From UBA2970 sp965221075 (GTDB taxonomy: Bacteria; Verrucomicrobiota; Verrucomicrobiia; Limisphaerales; AAA164-E04): DNA of 64,000 bases. The DNA is taken from the NCBI GenBank assembly GCA_965221075.1, contig OZ244865.1, positions 868,001 to 932,000 on the forward strand, given 5' to 3'. Shown piece by piece: positions 37,314 to 46,393 of the stretch (within the stretch, counting starts at the first letter, position 1; the number at the start of each line of letters is the position of its first letter). The notes under the pieces were generated by a model. It was not told where the DNA came from. It was given only the letters and a program-made list of their open reading frames with translations, and did no database searches. The translations under genes were made by a program, and so were the position numbers.

Positions 37314-38678
37314 CTAGTCGCGTGATTCCGGTCCGATCCAGTTGTCTCTGAAGGGGACATAGCCTTCGTGCCGGCCCTCGAGCTGGGTGCGGATGGAACG
37401 GGCGCGCTGGCCGATCCAGGAGATCGTGGTCCGGTAGGAACCGTCGGCGTCGAAGTCCGGATCCGCCGAGGCGATCGTGGCCAGGGCCCGCTTGGCCAGG
37501 GGCCCGAGCCTTTCCTCGTTGAAAAGCGATTCCAGGTATCCGGCGAGCATGTCCTCGTACCGGCTGCGGTATTCGGTAATCGCCAGGATCCTGTCGAGCA
37601 GCCGGTTGCGATCCCCCGCGGGCCGGCGCACCGAGAGGTCGAGCCGGTCGCTGCGGCTGCCCTCCAGCATGAAGGCCCCCAGCGAGAGATCGAAATCCCA
37701 GGGGAGAAAGTGGAACTGGCCGGAGCCTTCGTCGAGGTAGACGTAGTAGTTCTGGACCGCGGAGAGGAAACTGTCCAGGTGGCTGAGCAGGACATGGCCG
37801 CAGAGGAAGCGCAGGAAGGGCTCCATGGCGATGTAGTCCTCCACCTGCTCCGAGAACTCCTCGTCCGAGCCCCGGTTCACCAGGCGGGCGAAGTCCATCA
37901 CCCTCCGCTTCTGGGGGCCGGTAGGCTCGGTCTTGGGGACGTAGGCGATCCCGTAGGGCTCCCATTCCTCGCCCAGATAGCGGAAGACGCCGACCGTGCT
38001 CGGCTTGAGCAGCAGGCCCTTCGAGGAGCCGAAGCGGTTCCTGAGGAAGCGCTTGTCGATCTGCTCGACCACGGTGTAGAGGCGGGTCCACTTCGCCTCT
38101 CCCGCCACTTCGAGCTCGACCCGGGCGAACCCGAGCCGGGAGCAGGGGACTCCGGCCAGGCGGAACACCTCCAGCGAGAGGGGTTCGCGCAGCAAGGTGG
38201 GATCCAGGACGTTCGAATGGAGGTTGAGCTTGGTCATTCCCTGGTGCTCCAGGCCGCTTTCGTACTCCCGGAAGTCGATCTTGAAGGAGTACACCCCCCG
38301 CTTGAGCCCCTCCAGGAAGGTGCCGTTTCCCTTGTAGCGGATCCCCGCTCCCTCGAGGACGTCCTCCCCGATGGCGACCGTTCCCCGGCCGTAGGGATGC
38401 TCGATGCCCAGGTATCCCGCCAGGCCGGGGCGGGCCTCGGGATGGCTGCGGAAGTTCCCCCTCTCCCTGAAGTGCCTCATCACCCGCCCCATGCCGATGG
38501 CGACGAGCAGGGGGTTGGACTTCACCCTCTCCTCCTCGGAGACCACCCTCTCCCATTCCCCGGCGTCCATGCGGATGGCCACGTCGGTGAGGCGGTCCAG
38601 TCCGAACAGGCCTTCGGCTCCGGCCGCCGGGAGGAAGAAAAGGAGGAGGATCGCCCAAAGGCGCCGCGCCCGCAACAT
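37314..38678 (-). CDS. CotH-kinase-family secreted protein
   Basis: A 454-residue protein with a signal peptide (residues 1-21) followed by a CotH-like fold: KGNGTFLEGLKRGVYSFKIDF, then KLNLHSNVLDPTLLREPLS. The active-site region is HLDSFLSAVQNYYVYL, with FHFLPWDFDLS after it. CotH proteins are atypical protein kinases first known from spore coats; secreted versions are frequent in Verrucomicrobia and Planctomycetes. The target is unknown. No neighbouring gene shares an obvious function. Confidence 0.85.
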   Translation of the reverse strand: MLRARRLWAILLLFFLPAAGAEGLFGLDRLTDVAIRMDAGEWERVVSEEERVKSNPLLVAIGMGRVMRHFRERGNFRSHPEARPGLAGYLGIEHPYGRGTVAIGEDVLEGAGIRYKGNGTFLEGLKRGVYSFKIDFREYESGLEHQGMTKLNLHSNVLDPTLLREPLSLEVFRLAGVPCSRLGFARVELEVAGEAKWTRLYTVVEQIDKRFLRNRFGSSKGLLLKPSTVGVFRYLGEEWEPYGIAYVPKTEPTGPQKRRVMDFARLVNRGSDEEFSEQVEDYIAMEPFLRFLCGHVLLSHLDSFLSAVQNYYVYLDEGSGQFHFLPWDFDLSLGAFMLEGSRSDRLDLSVRRPAGDRNRLLDRILAITEYRSRYEDMLAGYLESLFNEERLGPLAKRALATIASADPDFDADGSYRTTISWIGQRARSIRTQLEGRHEGYVPFRDNWIGPESRD

Positions 38679-38766
38679 GCATGCACGCTACCAGCGCGCC
38701 CCTGGATGGTCAAACAGCGGAGCCGCCCGTCGGGCTCAGGCCCGCGCCCGACGGGCGACATTGGGA

Positions 38767-38796
38767 TTGCCGAAGGGGCGAGGGGAGGACGACAAT
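38767..38796 (+). promoter_or_regulatory. Candidate promoter for the DUF1080 gene
   Basis: TTGCCG (38767-38772), 18-bp spacer, GACAAT (38791-38796), 13 bp before the ATG at 38810. Confidence 0.33.
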
Positions 38797-38809
38797 CGGC
38801 TGCAGGACC

Positions 38810-40105
38810 ATGAAGCCCTCTGCCCTGCTGCTCCTTCCCCTCCTCTTCCCGTCGCTCCCCTCCGCGGAGGGCCATGGGCCGCCCACCGGCTTCCGTCCCC
38901 TCTTCAACGGCGAGAACCTCGAAGGCTGGCACGGCATGGGGCACTTCGATCCCCGCAAGCTCCAGGACATGAGCGAGGAGGAGCGGGCCGACAGGCGCCA
39001 GGAGGACATGGAGAGCGTGCGCCGGCACTGGCGGGTCGAGGACGGGGAGATCGTCAACGACGGCAAGGGGGTCTACCTGACCACCGACGAGGAGTTCGGG
39101 GACATCGAGCTGCTGGTCGACTACCGCACCGTGGCCGGGGCCGACAGCGGCATCTACCTGCGGGCCAACCCGCAGATCCAGATCTGGGACTACACCGAGG
39201 AGGGCGGCAAGTGGAGCATCGGGGCCGACAAGGGTTCGGGCGGCCTCTGGAACAACTCCCCGGGAGCGCCGGGCAAGGATCCCCTCCGCCTGGCCGACCG
39301 CCCCTTCGGCCAGTGGAACAGCTTCCGGATCCTCCAGGTGGGGGACCGGACCACCGTCTTCCTCAACGACCGCCTGGTGGTGGATCACGCGGCGATGGAG
39401 AACTTCTGGGACCGCTCCTCTCCGCTCTGGCCCCGGGGCCCGATCCAGCTGCAGACCCATGGCGGGGAGATCCGCTGGAGGAACGTCATGGTGCGAGAGA
39501 TCCCGCCGGCCGAGGCCAACCTGATGCTCTCCGAACCGGGCTTCCGGCCCATCTTCAACGGAAGCGACCTGTCCGGCTGGGAGGGAGCCCTGGACGGCTG
39601 GGAGGCGGCCGGCGGGGTCCTGCGCTGCAAGGCGGGATCGGGGGGCACCCTCTACTTCCACCAGAACCTCTCCGACTTCGTGGCGCGCTTCGAGTTCCAG
39701 CTGCCCCCGGGAGGCAACAACGGCCTGGCCATCCGCTATCCGGGGCAGGGGGACACCGCCTATGTGGGCATGTGCGAGCTGCAGGTGCTGGACGACTCGG
39801 ATCCCAGGTACGCCCGGCTCGATCCCCGCCAGTTCCACGGCTCGGCCTACGGGATGGCGGCGGCGCGGCGGGGCTTCCAGCGGCCGGTGGGGGAGTGGAA
39901 CCACCAGGAGGTGCGGGTGGAGGGCTCGACCATCGTGGTGGAGCTCAACGGGACCACCATCCTGGACGCCGACCTCTCCAAGGTGGACCAGTACATGGGC
40001 GGCCGCCCCCATCCGGGCAAGGACCGCGAAAGCGGGCACTTCGGCTTCGCCGGCCACGGGGATCCGGTCGCCTTCCGCAACATCCGCATCAAGGCCCTGC
40101 GCTAG
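38810..40105 (+). CDS. Secreted protein with two DUF1080 (3-keto-disaccharide hydrolase) domains
   Basis: A 431-residue protein with a signal peptide (residues 1-19). Two DUF1080 concanavalin-type domains follow: residues about 25-230 start GFRPLFNGENLEGWHG and contain ADSGIYLRANPQIQIWD. Residues about 240-431 start GFRPIFNGSDLSGWEG and contain GGNNGLAIRYPGQGDTAY. DUF1080 members include 3-keto-glucoside hydrolases, but many are only binding modules. The two domains differ, so the duplication is not recent. It precedes the adenosyltransferase gene by 5 bp. Confidence 0.88.
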   Translation: MKPSALLLLPLLFPSLPSAEGHGPPTGFRPLFNGENLEGWHGMGHFDPRKLQDMSEEERADRRQEDMESVRRHWRVEDGEIVNDGKGVYLTTDEEFGDIELLVDYRTVAGADSGIYLRANPQIQIWDYTEEGGKWSIGADKGSGGLWNNSPGAPGKDPLRLADRPFGQWNSFRILQVGDRTTVFLNDRLVVDHAAMENFWDRSSPLWPRGPIQLQTHGGEIRWRNVMVREIPPAEANLMLSEPGFRPIFNGSDLSGWEGALDGWEAAGGVLRCKAGSGGTLYFHQNLSDFVARFEFQLPPGGNNGLAIRYPGQGDTAYVGMCELQVLDDSDPRYARLDPRQFHGSAYGMAAARRGFQRPVGEWNHQEVRVEGSTIVVELNGTTILDADLSKVDQYMGGRPHPGKDRESGHFGFAGHGDPVAFRNIRIKALR

Positions 40106-40110
40106 CGGGG

Positions 40111-40656
40111 ATGAGCATCGCGACCCGGAAGGGGGACGGAGGGACCACCTCCCTGCTGTTCGGCCGCCGGGTCTCCAAGACCCATCCCCGCGTCGAGGCC
40201 TGCGGCTGCATCGACGAGCTGAACGCCGCACTGGGCCTGGCCGTCGCGGCCTCCGGCGAGCCCCAGCTCAGGGAATGGATCGCCGAGATCCAGAGGCAGC
40301 TCGTCCAGGCGATGGCGCTGGTGGCCACCGGGATGGAGGATCGGGAGCGCCTCTTCGCCCGGCGTTCCGATCCGGTGGGCCCGGAGATGGTGGGATGGCT
40401 GGACCGCCGGGTGGACGACCTGGAGGGGCGGGGCCTGTCCTTCGAGGGCTGGGCCTTCCCCGGAGGCGCCCCGGCGGCGGCGGCTCTGGATGTGGCCCGG
40501 ACCATCTGCCGCCGCGCCGAGCGCCGGGTCTGCGGCCTCTTCGAGGAGCACGGGGAGGACCATCCCCGGCTGCTCGGCTACCTCAACCGCCTGAGCGACG
40601 TCCTCTGGCTGCTGGCCAGGTGGGACGAGGCCGGCCGGCCTCCCAAGGCGGGGTAG
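40111..40656 (+). CDS. Cob(I)yrinic acid a,c-diamide adenosyltransferase, PduO type
   Basis: Adenosylates corrinoid to give coenzyme B12. The 181-residue protein has the PduO N-terminal motif TRKGDGGTTSLLFGRRVSKTHPRVEACGCIDELNAALG, given here only as a span (residues 5-42), and the C-terminal RRAERRVCGL and LNRLSDVLWLLARW helices with the ATP-binding Arg. Together with the CobA-HemD fusion it implies corrinoid use, either synthesis or salvage. Confidence 0.93.
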   Translation: MSIATRKGDGGTTSLLFGRRVSKTHPRVEACGCIDELNAALGLAVAASGEPQLREWIAEIQRQLVQAMALVATGMEDRERLFARRSDPVGPEMVGWLDRRVDDLEGRGLSFEGWAFPGGAPAAAALDVARTICRRAERRVCGLFEEHGEDHPRLLGYLNRLSDVLWLLARWDEAGRPPKAG

Positions 40657-40739
40657 CGCCGCCTCTTTTCGGGCCCGTGACGGCCTATCCTGTGGTAGGG
40701 TGGGGAGGGCCCCTCGGGACTCCGGGAGCCCCCCGCCCC

Positions 40740-41813
40740 ATGAGAGCGACAGCCGCGCACCTCCTCGTTCTCCCGCTGCTCGCAGCGGGCCTGGCATCGG
40801 CGGCCGAGGGCCGGGGCAGGGCCTTCGTGGGCTTCGGCCAGTTCGGCCAGTGGAGGCTCGAGGAGCGGCAGGCGGAGGCCACCCTCCATTCCCCGGAGAT
40901 CCTCTCGGCCGTCCCCTTCGACGAGCTGGTGGTCTCCTGGAACGCGGATCCGTCCGTCCTGATGGCGGTCGAGGCGGAGGCGGGCCGGGAGGGGAAGTGG
41001 CGGGGCCCCTATCCCCTGGGGCGCTGGACCGGAGGGAGCAGGCCGGCCGAGCGGACCAGCCTGAAGAGCCAGGGGGACGGCTTCGGCCGGGTGAGCACCG
41101 ACACCCTGGTCCTCCGGGAGAAGGCCCGGAAGGTGCGCCTGCGGATCCGGTTTCCCATGGGCTCTGCGGACGCCGGGGCCCTCCGCTTCGTCGGCCTGTC
41201 CTTCGCCGACAGCGATGTCGCCGGTTCGCCGGCCTCCCCGGACCGGGAGGCCTGGGGCCGGGAGCTGGCGGTGCCGCGCCGCTGCCAGATGCACTACCAG
41301 GGGGGCAGGGCCTGGTGCAGCCCCACCACGGTGGCCATGTGCCTGGAGTACTGGGCCGGACTCCTGTCCCGCCCGGACCTGGCCCGCACGGTGCCCGAGG
41401 CGGCCGCCCAGGTCTTCGATCCCGGATGGGACGGGACCGGGAACTGGAGCTTCAACGCCGCCTGGGCGGGCTCCTTCCGGGGGATGCGGGCCGTGGTGGC
41501 CCGGCTGGGGGGCGTCGCCGACCTGGAGTCCCTGATCCGGAGCGGGATCCCGGTGCCGGTCTCGGTCTCCTACAACCTGCTCAAGGGCGGCGTTCGCAAG
41601 CCCGGGGACGGGCACCTGGTGGTGTGCACCGGCTTCGACGCCGGGGGGGACGTGGTGGTCAACGACCCGGCCGTCGATCCCCAGGTCCGCAAGGTCTACC
41701 CCCGCGAAGACTTCGCCAGGGGGTGGAACAGCTCGGTGAACACCGCCTACCTTATCTGGCCCGAGGACAGGGCCCTGCCCGCCGATCTCTCCCTTTCCTG
41801 GGACCTGCGCTGA
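40740..41813 (+). CDS. Secreted C39-like cysteine peptidase
   Basis: A 357-residue protein with a signal peptide (residues 1-21), an N-terminal beta-rich region of about 150 residues, then a papain-like C39 domain. The catalytic Cys is in GGRAWCSPTTVAMCLEYW, the His in GDGHLVVCTGFD, and the third residue in VVVNDPAVDP. C39-like peptidases without an ABC transporter are usually exported; the substrate is unknown. It stands alone between the adenosyltransferase gene and the convergent Mrp gene. Confidence 0.85.
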   Translation: MRATAAHLLVLPLLAAGLASAAEGRGRAFVGFGQFGQWRLEERQAEATLHSPEILSAVPFDELVVSWNADPSVLMAVEAEAGREGKWRGPYPLGRWTGGSRPAERTSLKSQGDGFGRVSTDTLVLREKARKVRLRIRFPMGSADAGALRFVGLSFADSDVAGSPASPDREAWGRELAVPRRCQMHYQGGRAWCSPTTVAMCLEYWAGLLSRPDLARTVPEAAAQVFDPGWDGTGNWSFNAAWAGSFRGMRAVVARLGGVADLESLIRSGIPVPVSVSYNLLKGGVRKPGDGHLVVCTGFDAGGDVVVNDPAVDPQVRKVYPREDFARGWNSSVNTAYLIWPEDRALPADLSLSWDLR

Positions 41814-41844
41814 GGATCCCCGCCCGGGAGGGATCCCGCCGCGG

Positions 41845-42891
41845 TCATCCTTTGCCCAGGGTCTTCCCGAGGGCCTGGGCGATGGAGACGAAGGGGGCGG
41901 CCGACGGGGAGCCGGGGTCGCCGGCGGACACCGGCACTCCCAGATCCCCGCCCTCCCGGATCTCGGGAAAGATCGGGATCTGCCCCAGCAGCTCGGTCTT
42001 CTGGCGCTCGGCCTCCCTGCGCCCGCCTCCGTGTCCGAATATCTCGATCCTCTCCCCCTGGGGAGTGGTGAAGTAGCTCATGTTCTCCACGATGCCCAGG
42101 ATGGGCACGTTGACCTTGCGGAACATGGCGATTCCCTTGCGCACCACGCCCAGGGAGGCTTCCTGGGGGGTGGTGACCACCACGCCCCCGTCCAGGGGGA
42201 CGGTCTGGCAGAGGGTCAGCTGGGCGTCGCCGGTGCCGGGAGGGAGGTCGACCAGCAGGATGTCCAGCTCCCCCCACTCCACGCTGGAGATGAACTGCTG
42301 GATGGTCTTGACGATCATGGGGCCCCTCCAGATCACCGGCTGGTCGTCCTCCAGCATGAAGCCCATGCTCATCAGCCGCACTCCGTGGCGCTCGGGAGGC
42401 AGCAGCTTCTCCTGATCGCTGACCGAGGGGCGGTCCCTCGTCCCCATCATCAGGGGGATGCTGGGACCGTAGATGTCGCAGTCCAGGAGTCCGGTCCTCC
42501 AGCCCAGGCGGGACATGGAGCAGGCCAGGTTGGCCGAGAGGGTGGACTTGCCCACCCCCCCCTTGCCGCTGGCCACGGCCACGATCCGGGCGATGCCCGG
42601 GGCCTGGCCGGAGGGGGCGGCGGGCTGGGGCCCCGCCGGGGAGGCCCCCGCCGGACGGGCGCCGCCGATTCCCACGTAGACCCGTTCCAGGCCGGGGAGG
42701 GCGCGCAGCCGCTCCTCGGCGGCGGCCTTGATCGCCTGGGCCACCTCGGGCTTGCCCCCGTTGAGCTCGAGCATCACCGCGACCGAGCCCTGGTCCACCG
42801 AGATCTCCTTGACCAGCCCGAAGGAAACGATGTCCCGCGAGTATCCGGGGTACTTGACCTGCCTGAGCGCTTCCCTGACGGCTTCCTGCAT
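41845..42891 (-). CDS. Mrp/NBP35-family P-loop ATPase
   Basis: A 348-residue Fe-S cluster carrier-type protein. An N-terminal MIP18/DUF59 domain (residues 1-75) is joined through a Pro/Ala linker to a deviant P-loop, ASGKGGVGKST (107-117). DCDIYGPSIP and VDLPPGTGDAQLTL follow. In the region where most Mrp/ApbC proteins have CPxC, this sequence reads NMSYFTTPQGERIEIFGHGGG, lacking the metal-binding cysteines. Cluster binding may therefore differ. The folK gene lies upstream with a 56-bp gap. Confidence 0.92.
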   Translation of the reverse strand: MQEAVREALRQVKYPGYSRDIVSFGLVKEISVDQGSVAVMLELNGGKPEVAQAIKAAAEERLRALPGLERVYVGIGGARPAGASPAGPQPAAPSGQAPGIARIVAVASGKGGVGKSTLSANLACSMSRLGWRTGLLDCDIYGPSIPLMMGTRDRPSVSDQEKLLPPERHGVRLMSMGFMLEDDQPVIWRGPMIVKTIQQFISSVEWGELDILLVDLPPGTGDAQLTLCQTVPLDGGVVVTTPQEASLGVVRKGIAMFRKVNVPILGIVENMSYFTTPQGERIEIFGHGGGRREAERQKTELLGQIPIFPEIREGGDLGVPVSAGDPGSPSAAPFVSIAQALGKTLGKG

Positions 42892-42947
42892 CGCGTCTCC
42901 CCCTGCAAAGGGAGAGGGGCCAGTATGGAAGCGCGCGGCGGCGGCGA

Positions 42948-43472
42948 TCAAGGATCGAGCGGCCGGCCGAAGCCGGGAAGGCGGCGGGCCAGGGGGTCGG
43001 GGGGGCACAGCGCGAGCCACTCTCGCACCGTTCGGGAGGTTCCGGGCAGCTCCTCCCCGGGAGCGATCTCGGCCAGCGGGGCCAGCACGAAGCGGCGCAG
43101 GTGGGCCCGGGGGTGGGGTAGGGTCAGCTCCGGGGTCCGCAGGACCAGGCCGTCGAAGGAGATCAGGTCGATGTCCATGGGGCGGGGCTGGTTGGGGAGG
43201 CGGCTGGGCCTCCTTCCCATCAGGCGCTCGATCTCCTGGAAGCGCTCGAGGAGCTCGAGGGGATCGGCGGGGCGGGGGAGCCGGAGCAGCAGGGCGGCGT
43301 TGGCGAAGGGCGGGGAGCCCTCGGGGCAGTCCACCGGGGTGGTGGTCCAAAGGGAGGAGCACACCGGGGGACGGGGGGAGAGGGCGCCGAGCAGCCGCAC
43401 GGCCCGGCGCATGGCGGCCCGGACATCCCCCTGGTTGGCGCCCAGGGACAGGATCGCCCGGTGGTCCTCCAC
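42948..43472 (-). CDS. folK: 2-amino-4-hydroxy-6-hydroxymethyldihydropteridine diphosphokinase
   Basis: HPPK, which pyrophosphorylates the pterin in folate synthesis. The 174 residues include AILSLGANQGD at the start, PPFANAALLL, and the signature QPRPMDIDLISFDG with the Mg-binding Asp pair, then LPHPRAHLRRFVLAPL. No ATG is placed correctly, so I use the GTG at 43472 (MEDHRAIL when translated). It starts 7 bp after the dapB stop. Confidence 0.92.
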   Translation of the reverse strand: MEDHRAILSLGANQGDVRAAMRRAVRLLGALSPRPPVCSSLWTTTPVDCPEGSPPFANAALLLRLPRPADPLELLERFQEIERLMGRRPSRLPNQPRPMDIDLISFDGLVLRTPELTLPHPRAHLRRFVLAPLAEIAPGEELPGTSRTVREWLALCPPDPLARRLPGFGRPLDP

Positions 43473-43479
43473 GGGATCC

Positions 43480-44226
43480 TCAGGGATCCAGCCCCAGGAC
43501 GTCCTGCATCGAGTAGACGGGGCCGGGGGCCTTGCCCCGGATCCACTTCGCGGCGCGCAGGGCTCCCTGGGCGAAGGTGTCGCGGCTGGCGGCACGGTGG
43601 GCCAGCTCCAGCCTCTCCCCCTCTCCCGCGCAGATCACGGCGTGATCCCCCACCACGTCCCCGCCGCGCAGGGAATGCATCCCTATCTCCCGGGAGGATC
43701 GGGCCCCCGGGATGCCCTGCCGCCCGTGGCGCAGATCGGCCTGCGGATCCAGGTTCCGGACCTGGGCCAGGATCTCGGCCAGCGTGGCCGCGGTGCCGCT
43801 GGGGGCGTCCCGCTTGTGGCGGTGGTGCATCTCGATCACCTCCAGGTCGAATCCGGGGCCCAGGATCTCGGCGGCCTTGCGGGCCAGCCAGAACAGGGCG
43901 TTGACCCCGGTCGAGTAGTTGGAGGCCCATACCATGGGGATCCGCTCCGAGAGGGCCCCGACGGCCTTCCGGTCCCCGGGAGAGTGGCCGGTGGTGCCGA
44001 TGACCATCGCCTTGCCGCTGCGGGCCGCCAGGCGGGCGAAGCCCAGGGTGGCTTCGTGGAAGCTGAAGTCGACCACCACGTCGCAGGCCTCCACCGCCGG
44101 GCCGGGCTCGTCGCCGAGATCCACCTGGCCCACCACCTCCAGCTCCCGATCCCCTTCGGCGCAGCGGGCCAGGGCCCGCCCCATCCTTCCCCGGGCTCCG
44201 GCGATGGTGATCCGAGTCGCTTCCAA
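43480..44226 (-). CDS. dapB: 4-hydroxy-tetrahydrodipicolinate reductase
   Basis: NAD(P)H-dependent step of the diaminopimelate/lysine pathway. The 248-residue protein contains the nucleotide motif ITIAGARGRMGRALA, VIGTTGHSPGD, the active-site EMHHRHKRDAPSGTA and the C-terminal SRDTFAQGALRAAKWI. Length and motif order are normal. It is divergent from trpA across about 110 bp and leads a dapB-folK-mrp series. Confidence 0.95.
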   Translation of the reverse strand: MEATRITIAGARGRMGRALARCAEGDRELEVVGQVDLGDEPGPAVEACDVVVDFSFHEATLGFARLAARSGKAMVIGTTGHSPGDRKAVGALSERIPMVWASNYSTGVNALFWLARKAAEILGPGFDLEVIEMHHRHKRDAPSGTAATLAEILAQVRNLDPQADLRHGRQGIPGARSSREIGMHSLRGGDVVGDHAVICAGEGERLELAHRAASRDTFAQGALRAAKWIRGKAPGPVYSMQDVLGLDP

Positions 44227-44334
44227 GGGCCGGGATCATGGGCGGCGGCGGGGAGGCAGGCAAGCGCGCTTCGGGCCGCGTCGGGCCTTCCAGGCTTGCG
44301 GCGTGCCGTCCCCGGAGGCGATCCTCGCCGGGTC

Positions 44335-45153
44335 TTGAGCAGCGCCAACCGCATCGAGCGACGGTTCGCCCGGCTCCGGGCGGAGGGGCGCAAGGGGCTG
44401 GTGGTCTACATCGGCGCGGGGGATCCCGACCTGGAGGCCACCTTCCAGCTGGCGCTGGCCCTGGAGCAGGCGGGAGCGGACATCCTGGAGCTGGGCGTCC
44501 CCTTCAGCGATCCCCTCGCCGACGGCCTGGTCAACCAGCTGGCGGCGCAGCGGGGCCTGGAGTCGGGAACCACGCCTCGGGGCGTCCTCGACACGGTGGC
44601 CCGCATCCGGCGCAGGAGCGGGATACCCGTCGTGCTCTACCTGTACTACAACCTCGTCCACCGCCGCGGCCTGGAGGCCTTCGCCGGGGAGGCGGCCCGG
44701 GCCGGGGTGGACGGCCTGCTCCTGCTGGATCTGCCTCCCGAGGAGGACGCCGGCAGCCACAAGGCCATGACGGACGCCGGGCTCCTTCCCATCTACCTGG
44801 TGTCGCCCACCACCCCGGGGGAGCGCATCGACCGGATCGCCTCCCGGGCCGCCGGATTCATCTACTGCATCTCGCGCGAGGGGGTCACCGGCATGCAGGA
44901 GAGCGTCTCGGAGGCGATCGGCCCCATGGCCCGCCGCATCCGCCAGGCCACCGGCCTGCCCATCGCCATCGGCTTCGGCATCTCGGGACCCCGCCAGGCC
45001 CTTCAGGTGGCGGCCCATGGCGACGCCTGCGTGGTGGGAAGCGCGGTGGTGGATCGCATCGCCCGCCACGGCCGTTCCCCCGATCTGGTCCCCCGGGTGG
45101 CCTCCTTCGTCCGGGAGCTGGCCCAGGCCCTGCGGCAGCAAGGACATGGATAG
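44335..45153 (+). CDS. trpA: Tryptophan synthase alpha chain
   Basis: Cleaves indole-3-glycerol phosphate to indole in the last stage of tryptophan synthesis. The 272 residues have the catalytic Glu52 and Asp63 in LELGVPFSDPLADG, LYYNLVHRRG, and FIYCISREGVTG and IGFGISGP for phosphate binding. No ATG fits; the TTG at 44335 gives the normal N-terminus. trpB is not beside it, so the two subunits are encoded apart. It overlaps the following guanylyltransferase gene by 8 bp. Confidence 0.93.
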   Translation: MSSANRIERRFARLRAEGRKGLVVYIGAGDPDLEATFQLALALEQAGADILELGVPFSDPLADGLVNQLAAQRGLESGTTPRGVLDTVARIRRRSGIPVVLYLYYNLVHRRGLEAFAGEAARAGVDGLLLLDLPPEEDAGSHKAMTDAGLLPIYLVSPTTPGERIDRIASRAAGFIYCISREGVTGMQESVSEAIGPMARRIRQATGLPIAIGFGISGPRQALQVAAHGDACVVGSAVVDRIARHGRSPDLVPRVASFVRELAQALRQQGHG

Positions 45154-46255
45154 CAGCTCCGAGCGCTTCGTGGTGATCATGGCCGGGGGAAGGGGCGAGC
45201 GCTTCTGGCCCCTGTCCCGAGAGGAGAGGCCCAAGCAGCACCTCGATCTCCTGGGGGACGGCTCCCTCCTGCAGCAGTGCCTGGCCCGGGTGGAGGGCCT
45301 GGTCCCGCTGGAGAACGTCCTGGTGATCACCAACGCCCGGCAGCGGCCCCAGGTTCTCGAGCAGCTTCCCCTGCTGCCTCCCGGCAACGTCGTCGCCGAG
45401 CCCTGCGGAAGGGACACCTGCGCCGCGGTGGTCCTGGGAGCGGCCCTGGTCGGCGCCCGCTGCGGGAAGGGAGCCATGGCGGTCCTTCCGGCCGATCACC
45501 GGATCGGCGATCCCGAGGCCTTCCGCCGCACCCTCCGCGACTGCTTCCTTGTGGCCCAGCGGGAGGAGTCGCTAGTCGCCATCGGCATCGAGCCCGCCGG
45601 GCCGGCCACCGGATACGGATACATCCTCAAGGGAGACCTCCTCGAAGGGGAGCATCCCGGAGGGACGGCCTTCCGCCGTTCCCTGCGCTTCGTGGAGAAG
45701 CCCGACCGGGAGACGGCCGTCGGCTACCTCGCATCGGGCCGGTACGTTTGGAACGCCGGGATGTTCCTGTGGTCGGTCGGCGCCCTGCGCCGGGCCCTGG
45801 ACCGGCATCTTCCCGCGATGGCGCCGGTCATGGAGCGATGGCGCCGGGCGGCGCGGTCGCCTGGCGAGCTGGCCGCGGTCCTGGAGCGTGACTATCCCTC
45901 CCTGGAGCCGATCTCGGTGGACTACGCCCTCATGGAGAAGGCCGGCAACGTGGCGATCGCCGACGCCGCCTTTCCCTGGGACGACCTGGGGACCTGGGAC
46001 GCACTGGCCCGGCACCTGGAGGCCGATCCCCGGGGCAACCGGCTGGTGGGGGACGTGGTCTCCCTCGACTCCCGCAACAACCTGGTCTACGACGCCCGCA
46101 GCCGTCCCGGAACCGTGGCCCTTTCGGGAGTCGAGAATTCCATCGTGGTGCTCGCCGACGACGCGGTCCTGGTGGCCTCCCGGGGCGGAGCGGAGCGGAT
46201 CAAGGACCTGGTGCGCCTGCTGGCCGCGGACCCGGACCGGAAGGCCCTCCTGTAG
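45146..46255 (+). CDS. Mannose-1-phosphate guanylyltransferase
   Basis: Makes GDP-mannose for surface glycans. The 369-residue protein has the nucleotidyltransferase loop MAGGRGERFWPLSREERPKQ, EPCGRDTCAAVVLGA, VLPADHRI, and FVEKPDRETA with WNAGMFLWS. The left-handed beta-helix-like tail is present but the isomerase domain of bifunctional ManC/AlgA enzymes is missing, so it is monofunctional. It overlaps trpA by 8 bp, although there is no metabolic link. Confidence 0.92.
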   Translation: MDSSSERFVVIMAGGRGERFWPLSREERPKQHLDLLGDGSLLQQCLARVEGLVPLENVLVITNARQRPQVLEQLPLLPPGNVVAEPCGRDTCAAVVLGAALVGARCGKGAMAVLPADHRIGDPEAFRRTLRDCFLVAQREESLVAIGIEPAGPATGYGYILKGDLLEGEHPGGTAFRRSLRFVEKPDRETAVGYLASGRYVWNAGMFLWSVGALRRALDRHLPAMAPVMERWRRAARSPGELAAVLERDYPSLEPISVDYALMEKAGNVAIADAAFPWDDLGTWDALARHLEADPRGNRLVGDVVSLDSRNNLVYDARSRPGTVALSGVENSIVVLADDAVLVASRGGAERIKDLVRLLAADPDRKALL

Positions 46256-46359
46256 GACCCGCAGGCTCGCCCCCGTCCTGGCCAGGCGCCTGCCCGAGCC
46301 GCAGCCGGGACCGGTCCGGTTCCGCCGCCCGCGCTCCGGCCCGGCCGGGATCCCCGGCT

Positions 46360-46388
46360 GGAAGGCCCCGGGGGAGAGGGGGCTTTCC
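46360..46388. terminator. Candidate bidirectional terminator hairpin
   Basis: In the 138-bp gap between the convergent guanylyltransferase and ribulokinase genes, GAAGGCCCC (46361-46369) pairs with GGGGCTTTC (46379-46387) through one G-T pair. A further G-C pair lies outside and the loop has 9 bases. A smaller hairpin GCCGGG/CCCGGC lies at 46344-46358. There is only a short T run, so Rho-independent activity is uncertain. Confidence 0.4.
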
Positions 46389-46393
46389 TGCGG

